DNA of 64,000 bases from Nocardia goodfellowii (GTDB lineage: Bacteria; Actinomycetota; Actinomycetes; Mycobacteriales; Mycobacteriaceae). The notes below the pieces were generated by a model. The model saw nothing but the letters and a program-made list of their open reading frames with translations. It was not told the origin of the DNA and did no database searches. Below, piece by piece: positions 35,328 to 47,079 of this stretch. Made by a program: the position numbers and the translations under genes. The first letter of the stretch is position 1; every line of letters begins with the position of its first letter. Where the stretch lies: positions 2,604,001 to 2,668,000 of the forward strand of contig NZ_JAGGMR010000001.1 of the NCBI RefSeq assembly GCF_017875645.1. The letters are read 5' to 3'.

Positions 35328-37166
35328 GTGACCGAAAACCCGGAGCGCCCGCGCGGCGGATCAGGGGGACAGCGGTCGGCCGAAGCGTCCAGGCTTGCCG
35401 CGCGCCTGGAAGAATCGCTCGCGCCCGCGGTGGCCTGGCTCAAAGAGGTCGGTACCGGGCTCGGTCATGTCTGGCGCCGATCGCTGCAGCTGCGCGTCAT
35501 CGTCTCCACGTTGACGCTGTCGCTGATCGTGATCACCATCCTCGGTGTGGTGCTGACCAGTCAGATCACCGACCGTCTGCTGGACGCGAAGATCAACGCG
35601 GCGGTCGAGGAAATGGATCGGGCCCGCAATACAGTCGAGAGCCAGCTGGTGGGCGCGCACGACGCCGGTTCCCAGGAACAGCGCCTCACCGACGCCCGCA
35701 GCGCCCTGTCCGACCGGGCCGGCGGCAGCGGATCCTCCGGCGCCGCAGGCGGTTTCGACTCCGCGCTGGCCATGGTCGGTGGCGCACCGCAGCAGCAGAT
35801 CTTCACCGGGCCGATCCAGGAGGTCCCCGAGGAACTGCGCCGGTTCGTGCAACGCAACCAGGTCAGCTACCAATTCGCGATGGTGACGGACTCCGACGGC
35901 CGGCACGGCCGCGCCCTGATCATCGGCAGCCCCAGCGCCGAGGTGCCGACGCTGGAGATCTATCTGATCTTCCCGCTGTCCAACGAGGAACGCAGTCTGT
36001 CGCTGATGCGCGGCACCATGATGATCGGCGGCTTGGTCCTACTGGTGTTACTGGCCGCGATCACCGCGCTGGTCACCCGTCAGGTAGTGCTGCCGATCCG
36101 GTCCGCCGCCCGTATCGCCAGCCGCTTCGCCGACGGTCGCCTCAAGGAACGCATGCTGGTGCGCGGCGAGGACGATATGGCGCGCCTGGCGCAGGCGTTC
36201 AACGAGATGGCCGAAAGCCTGTCCAACCAGATCACCCAGCTCGAGGAGTTCGGTAATCTGCAGCGCCGCTTCACCTCCGACGTCAGCCACGAACTGCGCA
36301 CCCCGCTGACCACCGTGCGCATGGCCGCGGACCTGATCCACGGCAGCAGCGACGACCTCGATCCCGCGCTCGCCCGCAGCTCCGAACTGCTGGTCACCGA
36401 ACTGGACCGATTCGAAGGTCTGCTCAACGACCTGCTCGAGATCAGCCGTCACGACGCCGGCGTGGCCGAACTCCAGGTGGAGTCGCTGGATCTGCGGATG
36501 TGCGCGCGGGCCGCCATCTCCACCGTCCGGCACCTGGCCAAGGACACGGGCGTCGAGGTGATCGTCGACCTGCCCGAGGAACCCCTTGTCGCGGAGGTGG
36601 ATCCACGCCGTGTGGAGCGGGTGCTGCGGAATCTGCTCGCCAACGCGCTCGATCACAGCGAAGGCAAACCGGTACTGATCCGGATGCGCGGCGACGTCGA
36701 CGCCAACGCGGTCGCGGTAGTGGTGCGCGATCAGGGTGTCGGTTTGCGGCCGGGCGAGGAGAAGCTGGTCTTCAACCGGTTCTGGCGCTCCGACCCCTCC
36801 CGGATGCGGCGTTCCGGCGGCACCGGCTTGGGCTTGTCGATCAGTGTCGAAGACGCGAATCTGCACGAGGGCCGTCTGGAAGCCTGGGGCGAGGCCGGTG
36901 TCGGGGCGAGTTTCCGGCTGACGCTGCCGCTGGTCCGCGGGCGCAAACTGGGCCCGAGCCCGCTGCCGCTGGAACCGTCGCAGCGCAAGCCGCCCCCGCC
37001 GGTCGAGTTGGAGGCCGATGACGCGGACGGATCGAGTCAGCCGTTCCGCCCGGTCGGACCGTCCGAGAACGGCAACTCCGTGGCCGCGGAAGCGGCTTCT
37101 CCCCCGGACGGCGCGCAACCGCCCGGGTCCGGCGTGCTCACCGAACCCGGAGACAAACAGTCATGA
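35328..37166 (+). CDS. mtrB: sensor histidine kinase MtrB
   Basis: A 612-residue membrane kinase. A first membrane segment is near residues 55-80 ([24 protein letters not shown]), a second near 225-250 ([19 protein letters not shown]), then HAMP, the dimerisation box [18 protein letters not shown] with the phosphorylated His, and HATPase blocks [24 protein letters not shown] and [10 protein letters not shown]. The Pro-rich C-tail is typical. The stop overlaps lpqB by 4 bp (ATGA). The MtrAB-LpqB module senses envelope or division state. Confidence 0.96.
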   Translation: MTENPERPRGGSGGQRSAEASRLAARLEESLAPAVAWLKEVGTGLGHVWRRSLQLRVIVSTLTLSLIVITILGVVLTSQITDRLLDAKINAAVEEMDRARNTVESQLVGAHDAGSQEQRLTDARSALSDRAGGSGSSGAAGGFDSALAMVGGAPQQQIFTGPIQEVPEELRRFVQRNQVSYQFAMVTDSDGRHGRALIIGSPSAEVPTLEIYLIFPLSNEERSLSLMRGTMMIGGLVLLVLLAAITALVTRQVVLPIRSAARIASRFADGRLKERMLVRGEDDMARLAQAFNEMAESLSNQITQLEEFGNLQRRFTSDVSHELRTPLTTVRMAADLIHGSSDDLDPALARSSELLVTELDRFEGLLNDLLEISRHDAGVAELQVESLDLRMCARAAISTVRHLAKDTGVEVIVDLPEEPLVAEVDPRRVERVLRNLLANALDHSEGKPVLIRMRGDVDANAVAVVVRDQGVGLRPGEEKLVFNRFWRSDPSRMRRSGGTGLGLSISVEDANLHEGRLEAWGEAGVGASFRLTLPLVRGRKLGPSPLPLEPSQRKPPPPVELEADDADGSSQPFRPVGPSENGNSVAAEAASPPDGAQPPGSGVLTEPGDKQS

Positions 37167-39016
37167 CTGTGTCTACCCACACCGGCGGCTATCCTGCCCA
37201 GTCCGCCCCGGCGCTTCCCCGGCGCAGGTCGCGGCTGACGGCGCTGGCCATCTGCGCCCTCGCGGTGGTGACCGCGCTGACGGGCTGTGCCAGCCTGCCG
37301 GAGAACTCCTCGCCGCAGGCCCTGGGCACCATCAACCGCGAACCCACCTCGGACGGACCGCCGCCGCCCCTGCTCGACCGCGACCCCGATCTGCTGCTGC
37401 GAGATTTTCTCGGAGCTACCGCCGACCCCGCGAACCGGCACCTGGCCGCCCGCCAGTTCATGACCCCGGCGGCTTCCGCCAAATGGGACGACGCGATCAG
37501 CACCACCATCGTGGAACGACCGGACACCCTGCGCGAGTCCCGCACCGGTGATCGGGCCACCTACGTGATTCGCGCGCGCCGGGTGGCCGAACTGTCGGCC
37601 GACGGCTCCTATCGAGCCGTCGAGGGGACGGTGCTGGAAAACAAGATCGAGATGAGCAAGGTCGACGGCCAGTGGCGCATCGACGATCTGCCCAACGGCG
37701 TGGTGATGGACGAATCGGCCTTCGCCAAGTCCTATCGGCGCTATGTGCTGTACTTCGTCGACCCCACGGGGACGACACTGGTCCCGGACCTGCGCTGGAT
37801 CGCCGCGCCCAAGAACCAGCTGGCCGCGCGCCTGCTCACGTTGATCAGCGCGGGCACCCAGCCGGCGCTGGCGCCGGTGGTCCGCAACGAACTGACCGCG
37901 CCGGTGACGCTGCGTGGCCAGATCACCAAGGCCAACGGCGACCCGGACGAGGTCGGTGTCGGGTTGGGCGGTGTGCGAATAGATTTCGCGGGCGCGGCGA
38001 ATCTCAGTCCGCGCGACCGGGAACTGCTGGCCGGACAGGTGGTGCTCACCCTGGCGGGCGCCGAGGTGCTCGGCCCGTACATGCTGCTCGCCGACGGCAA
38101 GCCCCTCGACGACCGCTTCGCCGCGACCGGCTGGTCGGTTGCCGACGTGCAACAGCTCAGCCCCGCGGTGCAGAGCCAGAACCGGATCGGCCTGCATGCC
38201 CTGCGCGGCGGGGCGCTGGCCCAGGTGACCGAGACCGGTGTGCTCAACGCGCCCGGCTATTTCGGCACCGTGAACAATCTGCAGGCGGCGGCGATCTCAC
38301 CGGATGGCCAATTCGTCGCGGCGGTCGCCGATTCCGGCCGGCCCGCGCCCGAGCCGCAGCGCACCCTGATGGTCGGCAGCTATGGCGGCACCGCCTTCCC
38401 GATCGCCGAGGGCGGCAGCATCAGCCGGCCCTCGTGGAACTCCGACGGCAGCGCCGCCTGGGCGGTGGTCGACGGGGAGCGGGTCATCCGCGCGGTCAAC
38501 GACCGCGCGACCGGCACCGTGTCGCCTCAGGAAGTCGACATCTCGGCTTTGCTGACGGCGCAGGGAGATCCGATGCCGCGGCTGCCCATCACCGAGCTGC
38601 GCGTCTCCCGGACCGGGGTGCGCGCCGCGCTGATCGCCGACGGCAAGGTCTATGTCGCCGTGGTCGAACGCCGCGCCAACGGCAGCTACGCGCTCACCTC
38701 GCCGCTGCCGATCGCGGTCGGGCTCAGCACCCGCGCGGTGTCGCTGAGCTGGCTGAACGCCGACACGATCATGATCGGCCGGGAGGGCAATATCGATCCG
38801 GTGAGCACCGTCTCGATCGATGGGTCCCAGCTGGTCTCGCAGATCAGCCAGAATCTCACGCCGCCGGTGCGGCTGGTCAGCGCGTCGCCGCAGCACCAGT
38901 ACGTCGCCGATTCCCGGGCTGTGCTGGAGTTGACGAGCAATCCGGATGGCGGAGAGCCGTATTGGCGTGAGGTGCCGGGTCTGGGGTCGAGCGCGGTTCC
39001 GGTACTGCCGGGCTGA
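37163..39016 (+). CDS. lpqB: MtrAB-associated lipoprotein LpqB
   Basis: A 617-residue lipoprotein. The signal peptide [14 protein letters not shown] ends at a lipobox with Cys42. A GerMN-like region lies around residues 210-330, followed by a beta-propeller-like C-terminus ([39 protein letters not shown]). In mycobacteria it interacts with the MtrB sensor domain and modulates MtrA phosphorylation. It is translationally coupled to mtrB. Confidence 0.95.
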   Translation: MTVSTHTGGYPAQSAPALPRRRSRLTALAICALAVVTALTGCASLPENSSPQALGTINREPTSDGPPPPLLDRDPDLLLRDFLGATADPANRHLAARQFMTPAASAKWDDAISTTIVERPDTLRESRTGDRATYVIRARRVAELSADGSYRAVEGTVLENKIEMSKVDGQWRIDDLPNGVVMDESAFAKSYRRYVLYFVDPTGTTLVPDLRWIAAPKNQLAARLLTLISAGTQPALAPVVRNELTAPVTLRGQITKANGDPDEVGVGLGGVRIDFAGAANLSPRDRELLAGQVVLTLAGAEVLGPYMLLADGKPLDDRFAATGWSVADVQQLSPAVQSQNRIGLHALRGGALAQVTETGVLNAPGYFGTVNNLQAAAISPDGQFVAAVADSGRPAPEPQRTLMVGSYGGTAFPIAEGGSISRPSWNSDGSAAWAVVDGERVIRAVNDRATGTVSPQEVDISALLTAQGDPMPRLPITELRVSRTGVRAALIADGKVYVAVVERRANGSYALTSPLPIAVGLSTRAVSLSWLNADTIMIGREGNIDPVSTVSIDGSQLVSQISQNLTPPVRLVSASPQHQYVADSRAVLELTSNPDGGEPYWREVPGLGSSAVPVLPG

Positions 39017-39050
39017 GGATTCTGTCGGTACCCGGGCGCAGACTCGGGCG

Positions 39051-39692
39051 ATGGGGACACTGCTGGACCTGATTCTGCCGTCCGCCTGCGCCGGTTGTGA
39101 CCGTCCGGGGACGGGTTGGTGTGCCGACTGCGACGGCGCGCTGGGCTCGCCGGTGCGAGTCCGCCCGCGTATCGATCCCGGGGTCCCGTGCTGGGCGCTG
39201 AGCCCCTACGCCGGAGCGGCCCGGTGCGCGGTGCTGGCGGCCAAAGAACGCGGCAGGCGCGACCTCTCGGAGCCGCTCGGGCATGCCTTGGCTCGCCGCC
39301 TGGCCGAGTTCCGCGACGGGAGGGTTCCCATGGTGCTGGTGCCCGCGCCGAGCCGCTCGGCAGCCGCCCGGCAACGTGGTGGCGACCCCGTGCTCCGGAT
39401 GACGCGGGCGGCCGCTCGGTGGCTGCCCGATTGCCAGGTGGCGCCGGTGCTGCGGGTGTGGCGAGGTGTCCGGGATTCGGTGGGGTTGACACCGAATGAG
39501 CGGGAACGCAATCTGCGTGGCCGGATCACGGTGCCCGGCGGGTCGGCCGCCGTGGCCGCTATTCCAGAAAAAGCCGAGGTAGTACTGGTCGACGACGTGT
39601 TGACCACCGGTGCGACGGCCCGGGAGTCGGTGCGCGCGCTGGCCGCCGCGGGTGTGGTCACCCGGGCGGTTTTGGTGACATGTACTGCTTGA
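39051..39692 (+). CDS. comF: ComF family phosphoribosyltransferase-like protein
   Basis: A 213-residue ComF-like protein. The N-terminal zinc-finger-like segment is ILPSACAGCDRPGTGWCADC (CxxC, CxxC). The PRPP loop is VVLVDDVLTTGATARESVRALAAAG, and PAPSRSAAARQRGGDPV precedes it. Family members act in DNA uptake in competent bacteria; in actinobacteria the role is unclear. The ATG at 39051 puts the cysteines near residues 13-26. It lies between lpqB and hpf, as in Rv3242c. Confidence 0.9.
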   Translation: MGTLLDLILPSACAGCDRPGTGWCADCDGALGSPVRVRPRIDPGVPCWALSPYAGAARCAVLAAKERGRRDLSEPLGHALARRLAEFRDGRVPMVLVPAPSRSAAARQRGGDPVLRMTRAAARWLPDCQVAPVLRVWRGVRDSVGLTPNERERNLRGRITVPGGSAAVAAIPEKAEVVLVDDVLTTGATARESVRALAAAGVVTRAVLVTCTA

Positions 39693-39731
39693 CTCCGGAA
39701 AATTTGCGTGAATAGTGGCGCACTCGCAAAT
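39689..39731 (+). promoter_or_regulatory. candidate hpf promoter and inverted repeat
   Basis: TTGACT (39689) overlaps the comF stop; TAGTGG follows with an 18-bp spacer (-10-like). The inverted repeat ATTTGCG (39702) / CGCAAAT (39725), 16 bp apart, brackets the -10 and the likely start point. The 218-bp gap before hpf otherwise shows no gene. Confidence 0.4.
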
Positions 39732-39911
39732 GTCGTACTAGCGTCGCGGACACACACCCAACCGGGAGTTTGGAGGTGGCGCCTCGGAGATTCCTCGTGC
39801 CGCGCGATTCCCGCCGCGATCCCCCCGCGAACCACGGAATCGGACATGCTCGGCACGGCTCAAACCCGCCGCACGTGAGTCAACAGGTGCGGCCAGATCC
39901 GGGAGGTACGC

Positions 39912-40667
39912 GTGACGACTTCTTCACGACCTTCAGTGCGAGATGCAGATCCTTCGGTGCAGAACGGCGCCGCTGTGGAAGACACCACGGAACAACAATC
40001 CGCTGCGGAGCGATCACGGGCTCCCCGCGCGGACGTCGTGGTCAAGGGCCGCAACGTCGAAGTACCAGATCATTTCCGAATTTATGTCGCGGACAAGCTC
40101 TCCCGACTCGAACGTTTCGATCCCTCGATCTTCATCTTCGACGTCGAGCTGTTCCATGAACGAAACCGGCGGCAGCGCAAGGCCTGCCAGCGCGTCGAGA
40201 TCACCGCGCGGGGCAAGGGCCCCATTGTCCGGGCCGAGGCCTGCGCCGACAGTTTCTACGCCGCGCTCGAGTCGGTGACCGACAAGCTGGAAAGCCGGCT
40301 GCGCCGCACCAAGGATCGGCGCAAGGTGCACTACGGCGAGAAGACCCCGGTGTCGGTCGCGGAGGCCACCGCCGATTTGATCGACGAGTCGCTGTTCGCG
40401 CGCTCGAACGGCCATACGGCACACGACCATCCGGTCGAACAGCGCCCCGACGCGGCGCCGGACGGGGCGGATTACCAGCCCTCCGGGCCGGGCCACGTGG
40501 TACGCACCAAGGTGCACAGCGCGACCCCGATGACCGTCGACGATGCCCTCTACCAGATGGAGCTCGTCGGCCACGATTTCTTCCTGTTCCAGGATCGGGA
40601 GACCGACCGACCGTCGGTTGTCTATCGTCGGCACGCTTTCGACTACGGCCTCATCCGGCTCGCATAG
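39912..40667 (+). CDS. hpf: long-form ribosome hibernation promoting factor
   Basis: A 251-residue long HPF/RaiA. The N-terminal S30AE domain begins VVVKGRNVEVPDHFRIYVADKLSRLERF and continues with VEITARGKGPIVRAEACADSFYAALESVTDKLESRLRR. A disordered linker follows, then the C-terminal dimerisation domain VVRTKVHSATPMTVDDALYQMELVGHDFFLFQDRETDRPSVVYRRHAFDYGLIRL. The long form makes 100S ribosome dimers. The GTG start follows GGGAGG. A 40-residue N-terminal extension precedes the S30AE domain. It ends at a strong hairpin. Confidence 0.95.
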   Translation: MTTSSRPSVRDADPSVQNGAAVEDTTEQQSAAERSRAPRADVVVKGRNVEVPDHFRIYVADKLSRLERFDPSIFIFDVELFHERNRRQRKACQRVEITARGKGPIVRAEACADSFYAALESVTDKLESRLRRTKDRRKVHYGEKTPVSVAEATADLIDESLFARSNGHTAHDHPVEQRPDAAPDGADYQPSGPGHVVRTKVHSATPMTVDDALYQMELVGHDFFLFQDRETDRPSVVYRRHAFDYGLIRLA

Positions 40668-40677
40668 AAGTCCCCGT

Positions 40678-40706
40678 CACCCGGCCGGACTCGATCCGGC
40701 CGGGTG
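40678..40706 (+). terminator. terminator after hpf
   Basis: A perfect 12-bp stem, CACCCGGCCGGA with TCCGGCCGGGTG, a 5-nt loop and TTTC directly after. It lies 10 bp after the hpf stop and may also serve the convergent ImmA gene. Confidence 0.85.
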
Positions 40707-40733
40707 TTTCGGACCTGGGTGCGGTGCTCGCGA

Positions 40734-41243
40734 TCAGCGACCGCGGAAAAATGTGCGATGCAACAGTGATTCCCGCCGTGGCGGCCGCATCGCGGCCAGC
40801 ATCACCAGATCCGCGAATGATTCGGCATCGCGTTCGCGTGCCGTCCCGTAATCGGTGCGACCCAGCACATGGGTAATGGACTCCGCCGAGATCGACGGCA
40901 GCAGTTCGGTGATCGCCGCGACGGAATGCGGCGTCTCGGACTCGGCGCTGTCCGGGCCGTGGCCGAGCAGCATGTGCCCGAGCTCGTGGGCGATGATGTG
41001 CTCGGCATGCCACTGAGTGGTGTCCGCGCCGTAGACGATGACATCACTGTCCCGCTTGGCGATCCACAGCCCGCTGCCCGTGCCGCACCCACTGCCGGCC
41101 AGCACCGCGGTGTCCACCGGATGCAGCGTGATCTCCCGGCCGCGGTACTCCGCCACGGCGTCGAGATAGAGGTGCAGATTCCAGGGGTGCGGTATCGGTA
41201 CATCCCGGGAGACCTCCGAGAACCGGTCGTCCAAACCCGCCAT
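40734..41243 (-). CDS. ImmA/IrrE family metallo-endopeptidase
   Basis: A 169-residue zinc peptidase. The motif HIIAHELGHMLLGHGP carries HExxH plus a further downstream His, and the later RERDAESFADLVMLAAM has the ExxxxFA helix supplying the third ligand. ImmA-type enzymes cleave XRE-type repressors to switch on genes. I chose the ATG at 41243; a frame from 41291 is possible. It lies third in a minus-strand run with an EspR-like and an XRE protein, the expected kind of substrate. The block is absent from the corresponding place in mycobacteria as I recall. Confidence 0.9.
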   Translation of the reverse strand: MAGLDDRFSEVSRDVPIPHPWNLHLYLDAVAEYRGREITLHPVDTAVLAGSGCGTGSGLWIAKRDSDVIVYGADTTQWHAEHIIAHELGHMLLGHGPDSAESETPHSVAAITELLPSISAESITHVLGRTDYGTARERDAESFADLVMLAAMRPPRRESLLHRTFFRGR

Positions 41244-41332
41244 GCTGACCCTTTCGAGCGATCTGCAGGCAGACGCTAGCGACGCGTTCACCTACAGCAG
41301 TTCTGCGATCCCGCCCCGTGCAGAAACAGATG

Positions 41333-41761
41333 CTACCGAGTTTTCGACCCAGACACCGCTTCGGTGCTCTGGATGACGGCCGTCAGCCGGGCCGGCTCGA
41401 CATCGGAACCGCGCAGCGCGATGCTGGCGATATTCGCGTCGCGCATGGTCGCGAGCAGTTCGAGTTCCCGGTCGATCGCCGCGGCGATCGGGCCGGAGGT
41501 GGTGAGGTAGTCGGGTTTGACGCCGAAACAGTGCGCGAGCGCGGTCAGCACGTCGGATCCGACGGCGGCTGGTTCGTATTCGTCGAACATGCCCTCGCGC
41601 ATCCGCTCCAGATGCTCGGCCGGAATCGTGCGCAGCAGCGCTTTGCTGATCTGTTCGGCGATCGAGTGCGTGCTGCGTTCCGGCGCCGAACGCGGGTGCA
41701 TCGTGGCGAACAGGCGATTGATCTTGCGGCTCAGCGGTAGTCGCGCGGCGTCCTCGGTCAT
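41333..41761 (-). CDS. EspR-like helix-turn-helix regulator
   Basis: A 142-residue protein resembling mycobacterial EspR. It has an N-terminal helix-turn-helix region (LPLSRKINRLFATMHP...STHSIAEQISKALLRTIPAEHLERM), then LTALAHCFGVKPDYLTT, and the C-terminal dimerisation segment AAIDRELELLATMRDANIASIALRGSDV, which parallels DKELQWLCTMRDDGV in EspR. EspR is a nucleoid-associated activator of ESX-1 genes. The ATG at 41761 is 7 nt after the XRE stop, with GGAAAGG overlapping that stop, so the two are coupled. Confidence 0.78.
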   Translation of the reverse strand: MTEDAARLPLSRKINRLFATMHPRSAPERSTHSIAEQISKALLRTIPAEHLERMREGMFDEYEPAAVGSDVLTALAHCFGVKPDYLTTSGPIAAAIDRELELLATMRDANIASIALRGSDVEPARLTAVIQSTEAVSGSKTR

Positions 41762-41768
41762 CGCTGGA

Positions 41769-42464
41769 CTACCTTTCCATCCCACGGGCGTTGGCCGCTA
41801 CCCACCGGGCATGGAAACGTGCTTCGGTGGCGGAATCCACATCCGCGAGCCGGCCCGCCAGCCAGCGCCGGTACTCGCGTTCACCGACCTCGTCCGGGTC
41901 GCTGGCCTCGGCGGGAATCTCCAGTAGATGCGAGAAGGCCATGGCGACCAGTGGATGCAGATCCCGGCCCGGCCCGCCGTTGCGTTCCAGCATGGCGGTC
42001 GCGTAGCGGGCCGACAGCCGCGAGACGACACCGTTGAGTTCGGCGACGGCGGCGAGTACGGCGGGTTCGGTGACGCCGGTGTGCTCGACCGAGTCGTTGA
42101 GCCGGCCCGCCGAGGCCAGTAACCCGGTCAGGTCGGCGATGTCGAAGCGAATCGAATCGGGGCCCGACACGATCGATTCGTCGCCCGCGTCGGGGGCGGA
42201 TTCCCGCGCGGTCGGGGTGCCGCCGGCATAGGTGCGGGCGGCGCTGCCCGGCAGCCAGCGCAGCGGCCCATCCAGTTTGTTGAGGGTGTGCGTGCTGATC
42301 GCGGCCGCGCCGTCCTCGATCTTGCGGATGGTGGGTGCGGACGGGCCACCCAGATCGCCGATCTGCATCTGGGTCAGGCCGAGCTCGTCTCGGCGTTCCT
42401 TGATGATCCGGCCGAAGCGCTTCTGCCGCGACAGCTCCGCAGTGCTCTGCATAGTGGTCTTCAT
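41769..42464 (-). CDS. XRE family helix-turn-helix regulator
   Basis: A 231-residue protein. The N-terminal XRE domain is RFGRIIKERRDELGLTQMQIGDLGGPSAPTIRKIEDGAAAISTHTLNKLDGPLRW. A helical C-terminal domain (about 100-231, ending EREYRRWLAGRLADVDSATEARFHARWVAANARG) has no family I can name and may sense a signal or be the ImmA target. I chose the ATG at 42464 (MKTTMQSTAEL). Two near-identical 12-bp repeats lie just upstream, the likely autoregulatory operator. Confidence 0.85.
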   Translation of the reverse strand: MKTTMQSTAELSRQKRFGRIIKERRDELGLTQMQIGDLGGPSAPTIRKIEDGAAAISTHTLNKLDGPLRWLPGSAARTYAGGTPTARESAPDAGDESIVSGPDSIRFDIADLTGLLASAGRLNDSVEHTGVTEPAVLAAVAELNGVVSRLSARYATAMLERNGGPGRDLHPLVAMAFSHLLEIPAEASDPDEVGEREYRRWLAGRLADVDSATEARFHARWVAANARGMER

Positions 42465-42491
42465 CGTAGAGCCTCTGGGCATTTCAAGACA

Positions 42492-42537
42492 AGTTTATGG
42501 AAAGCGTTTGAAAAGTTCATAGAAAACTTGCTACTGT
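42492..42537. promoter_or_regulatory. operator repeats and divergent promoter of the XRE operon
   Basis: AGTTTATGGAAA (42492) and AGTTCATAGAAA (42514) match at 10 of 12 positions and start exactly 22 bp apart, two helical turns. CAAGTTT and AAACTTG also form an outer inverted repeat. On the plus strand TTGAAA (42508), an 18-bp spacer and TACTGT (42532) make a good sigma-A-type promoter running away from the operon. The segment is markedly AT-rich for this genome. Confidence 0.6.
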
Positions 42538-42544
42538 TCTGACG

Positions 42545-42779
42545 CGCCGAGGGAGCGACGTCGGCCTGACTGGTTCTCCAGGAGTGCGATTCCCGGGGCG
42601 AGCAGGGGCGTTGCCGGGGATCGGCGCCCAGGTCTGCTTGCGCAACGGCGCGCGGGCAGGCCCAGGGCTCAGCGGCTTTTGGAGGGGATCGCTGAGCCCT
42701 TTCGGCTTGCTGTCCGCGCGGAAGGCCTCCCCGCCCGGTGGGGTGTGGGGAGGCCTGCTTCGGGCTGCCCGTAGACCTG
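42545..42779 (+). other. structured leader or candidate small RNA
   Basis: No supportable ORF lies between the promoter at 42508-42537 and the thiolase. Two strong hairpins are seen: AGGGCTCAGCG (42664) with CGCTGAGCCCT (42690), an 11-bp stem, and AGGCCTCCCC (42723) with GGGGAGGCCT (42747), a 10-bp stem. CGCGCGG and CCGCGCG outside the first could extend it. The transcript could be the thiolase leader or a stand-alone RNA of about 160-215 nt. Confidence 0.4.
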
Positions 42780-42801
42780 AAACTTACTTAAGAGTAAGTT
42801 T
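42780..42801. promoter_or_regulatory. palindromic operator upstream of the thiolase
   Basis: Perfect 9-bp arms, AAACTTACT and AGTAAGTTT, around TAAG, 33 bp before the thiolase ATG. The form is that of a TetR-family operator; TTACT...AGTAA dyads are common near fatty-acid oxidation genes. No TetR gene is adjacent. Confidence 0.6.
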
Positions 42802-42833
42802 GACGGGGATCAGGTCTCTCGAAGGGAATTCCC

Positions 42834-44126
42834 ATGGCTACCAAAGCTGCTCGCCGTGCGGTGATCGTCTCCGGGGCGCGCACCCCGTTCCTGCGCGCCT
42901 TCACCGATTTCACGCGCATGGACTCCATCGCTCTCGCCGACGCCGCGGTACGCGGCTTGCTGGAGCGCACCGGGCTGCCGGGCGCGCAGGTACAGGCCAT
43001 CGTCTGGGGCGGGGTCATCCTGCCCAGCGCCGCACCCAATATCGCGCGCGAGATCGCGCTGGACCTGCGACTCGACGCGGGGTGCGAGGGCTACACCGTC
43101 ACCCGCGCCTGTGCCTCCGGCCTGCAAGCGGTGACCTCAGCGGCCGCCGCCATCGAACGCGGTGAATACGACATCATGATCGCCGGTGGCAGCGATTCCA
43201 CCAGCAATGCCGAGGTCAAACTCCCGCAGAAACTAGTACACGCCGGCGCGCCACTGGCTTTGGGCAAGCCGAAGGTCAAGGATTACCTGTCCGCCGCCGC
43301 GCAGCTCGCCCCGTTCACCGACATCCTGCCGACCCGGCCCAAGATCGCCGAGCGCACCACCGGCGAGGTGATGGGGGAGTCGGCCGAGAAGATGGCCCGC
43401 ATCCACGGCGTCACCCGCGCCGAACAAGACGAATTCGCCGCCCGCTCGCATCAGCGGGCCGCGGCCGCCATCGATTCCGGTCGCTTCGCCGACGAGGTGT
43501 TGCGCGTAAGCACCGCGGAGGGCGTCGACATCGAACGCGACGGTTTGGTCCGCGCGGACACCAGCGAAGCCAAACTGGCCACACTGAAGCCGGTCTTCGC
43601 CAAGGACGGCACCGTCACCGCGGGCAACGCCAGCCCGCTCACCGACGGCGCGTCGGCGGTCCTGCTGATGAGCGAGGAGAAGGCCCGCGAACTCGGCTAT
43701 CACCCGCTGGCAGCCTTCCGTTCCTGGAGTTACGTCAGCGTCGACCCCACCGACCAGGTGCTGATCGGCCCGGCCATCTCGATGCCCCGCGCACTGGACA
43801 AGGCCGGAATGTCCCTGTCCGACATCGACTTCGTGGACATCCACGAGGCCTTCGCCGCACAGACCCTCTCGGTCGTGCGCGCTCTCGGCAGCACCGACTG
43901 GGCCAAAACCCGCCTCGACCGCGACACCGCCGTCGGTGAAATCGACATCGACACCCTCAACGTGCACGGCGGCTCGGTCTCCCTCGGCCACCCCTTCGGC
44001 GCCACCGGTGCCCGGATGGTCACCACCATGGCCAACGAACTCGCTCGCACCGGCAAGAACACCGCCCTGCTCGGCATCTGCGCCGCGGGTGGTATCGGTG
44101 CCTCGGCGGTCCTCGAGCGCGTCTGA
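42834..44126 (+). CDS. acetyl-CoA C-acyltransferase, FadI-like thiolase
   Basis: A 430-residue thiolase of the trifunctional beta-subunit (FadI) type. The nucleophile Cys is in RACASGLQAV, with the NEAFAA-like block as HEAFAAQTLSVV, GHPFGATGARM (His) and CAAGGIGAS (second Cys). The usual family length is about 390-440. It cleaves 3-ketoacyl-CoA in beta-oxidation. The partner alpha subunit (FadJ type) is not in the window. Regulation by the palindrome just upstream is likely. Confidence 0.92.
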   Translation: MATKAARRAVIVSGARTPFLRAFTDFTRMDSIALADAAVRGLLERTGLPGAQVQAIVWGGVILPSAAPNIAREIALDLRLDAGCEGYTVTRACASGLQAVTSAAAAIERGEYDIMIAGGSDSTSNAEVKLPQKLVHAGAPLALGKPKVKDYLSAAAQLAPFTDILPTRPKIAERTTGEVMGESAEKMARIHGVTRAEQDEFAARSHQRAAAAIDSGRFADEVLRVSTAEGVDIERDGLVRADTSEAKLATLKPVFAKDGTVTAGNASPLTDGASAVLLMSEEKARELGYHPLAAFRSWSYVSVDPTDQVLIGPAISMPRALDKAGMSLSDIDFVDIHEAFAAQTLSVVRALGSTDWAKTRLDRDTAVGEIDIDTLNVHGGSVSLGHPFGATGARMVTTMANELARTGKNTALLGICAAGGIGASAVLERV

Positions 44127-44194
44127 ACGACGGTCGTCCCGGCGAATGCCGGGACTCAGCTACCGCCGGGGTGAATTGCACGCCCGCCGGGAAC

Positions 44195-44232
44195 GACGAA
44201 GGCGCCCATGGAAACCCATGGGCGCCTTCGTC
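44195..44232. terminator. bidirectional terminator, thiolase/secA1
   Basis: A perfect 17-bp stem, GACGAAGGCGCCCATGG with CCATGGGCGCCTTCGTC, and an AAAC loop between the convergent stops at 44126 and 44242. Strong in both directions. Confidence 0.88.
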
Positions 44233-44241
44233 ATTCAGTGC

Positions 44242-47079
<2,838 letters not shown>

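Noticed and set aside
42584..42833. Protein-coding reading of the thiolase leader
   Set aside because: The frame continues antiphase into the thiolase and encodes no recognisable domain; hairpins fit better.
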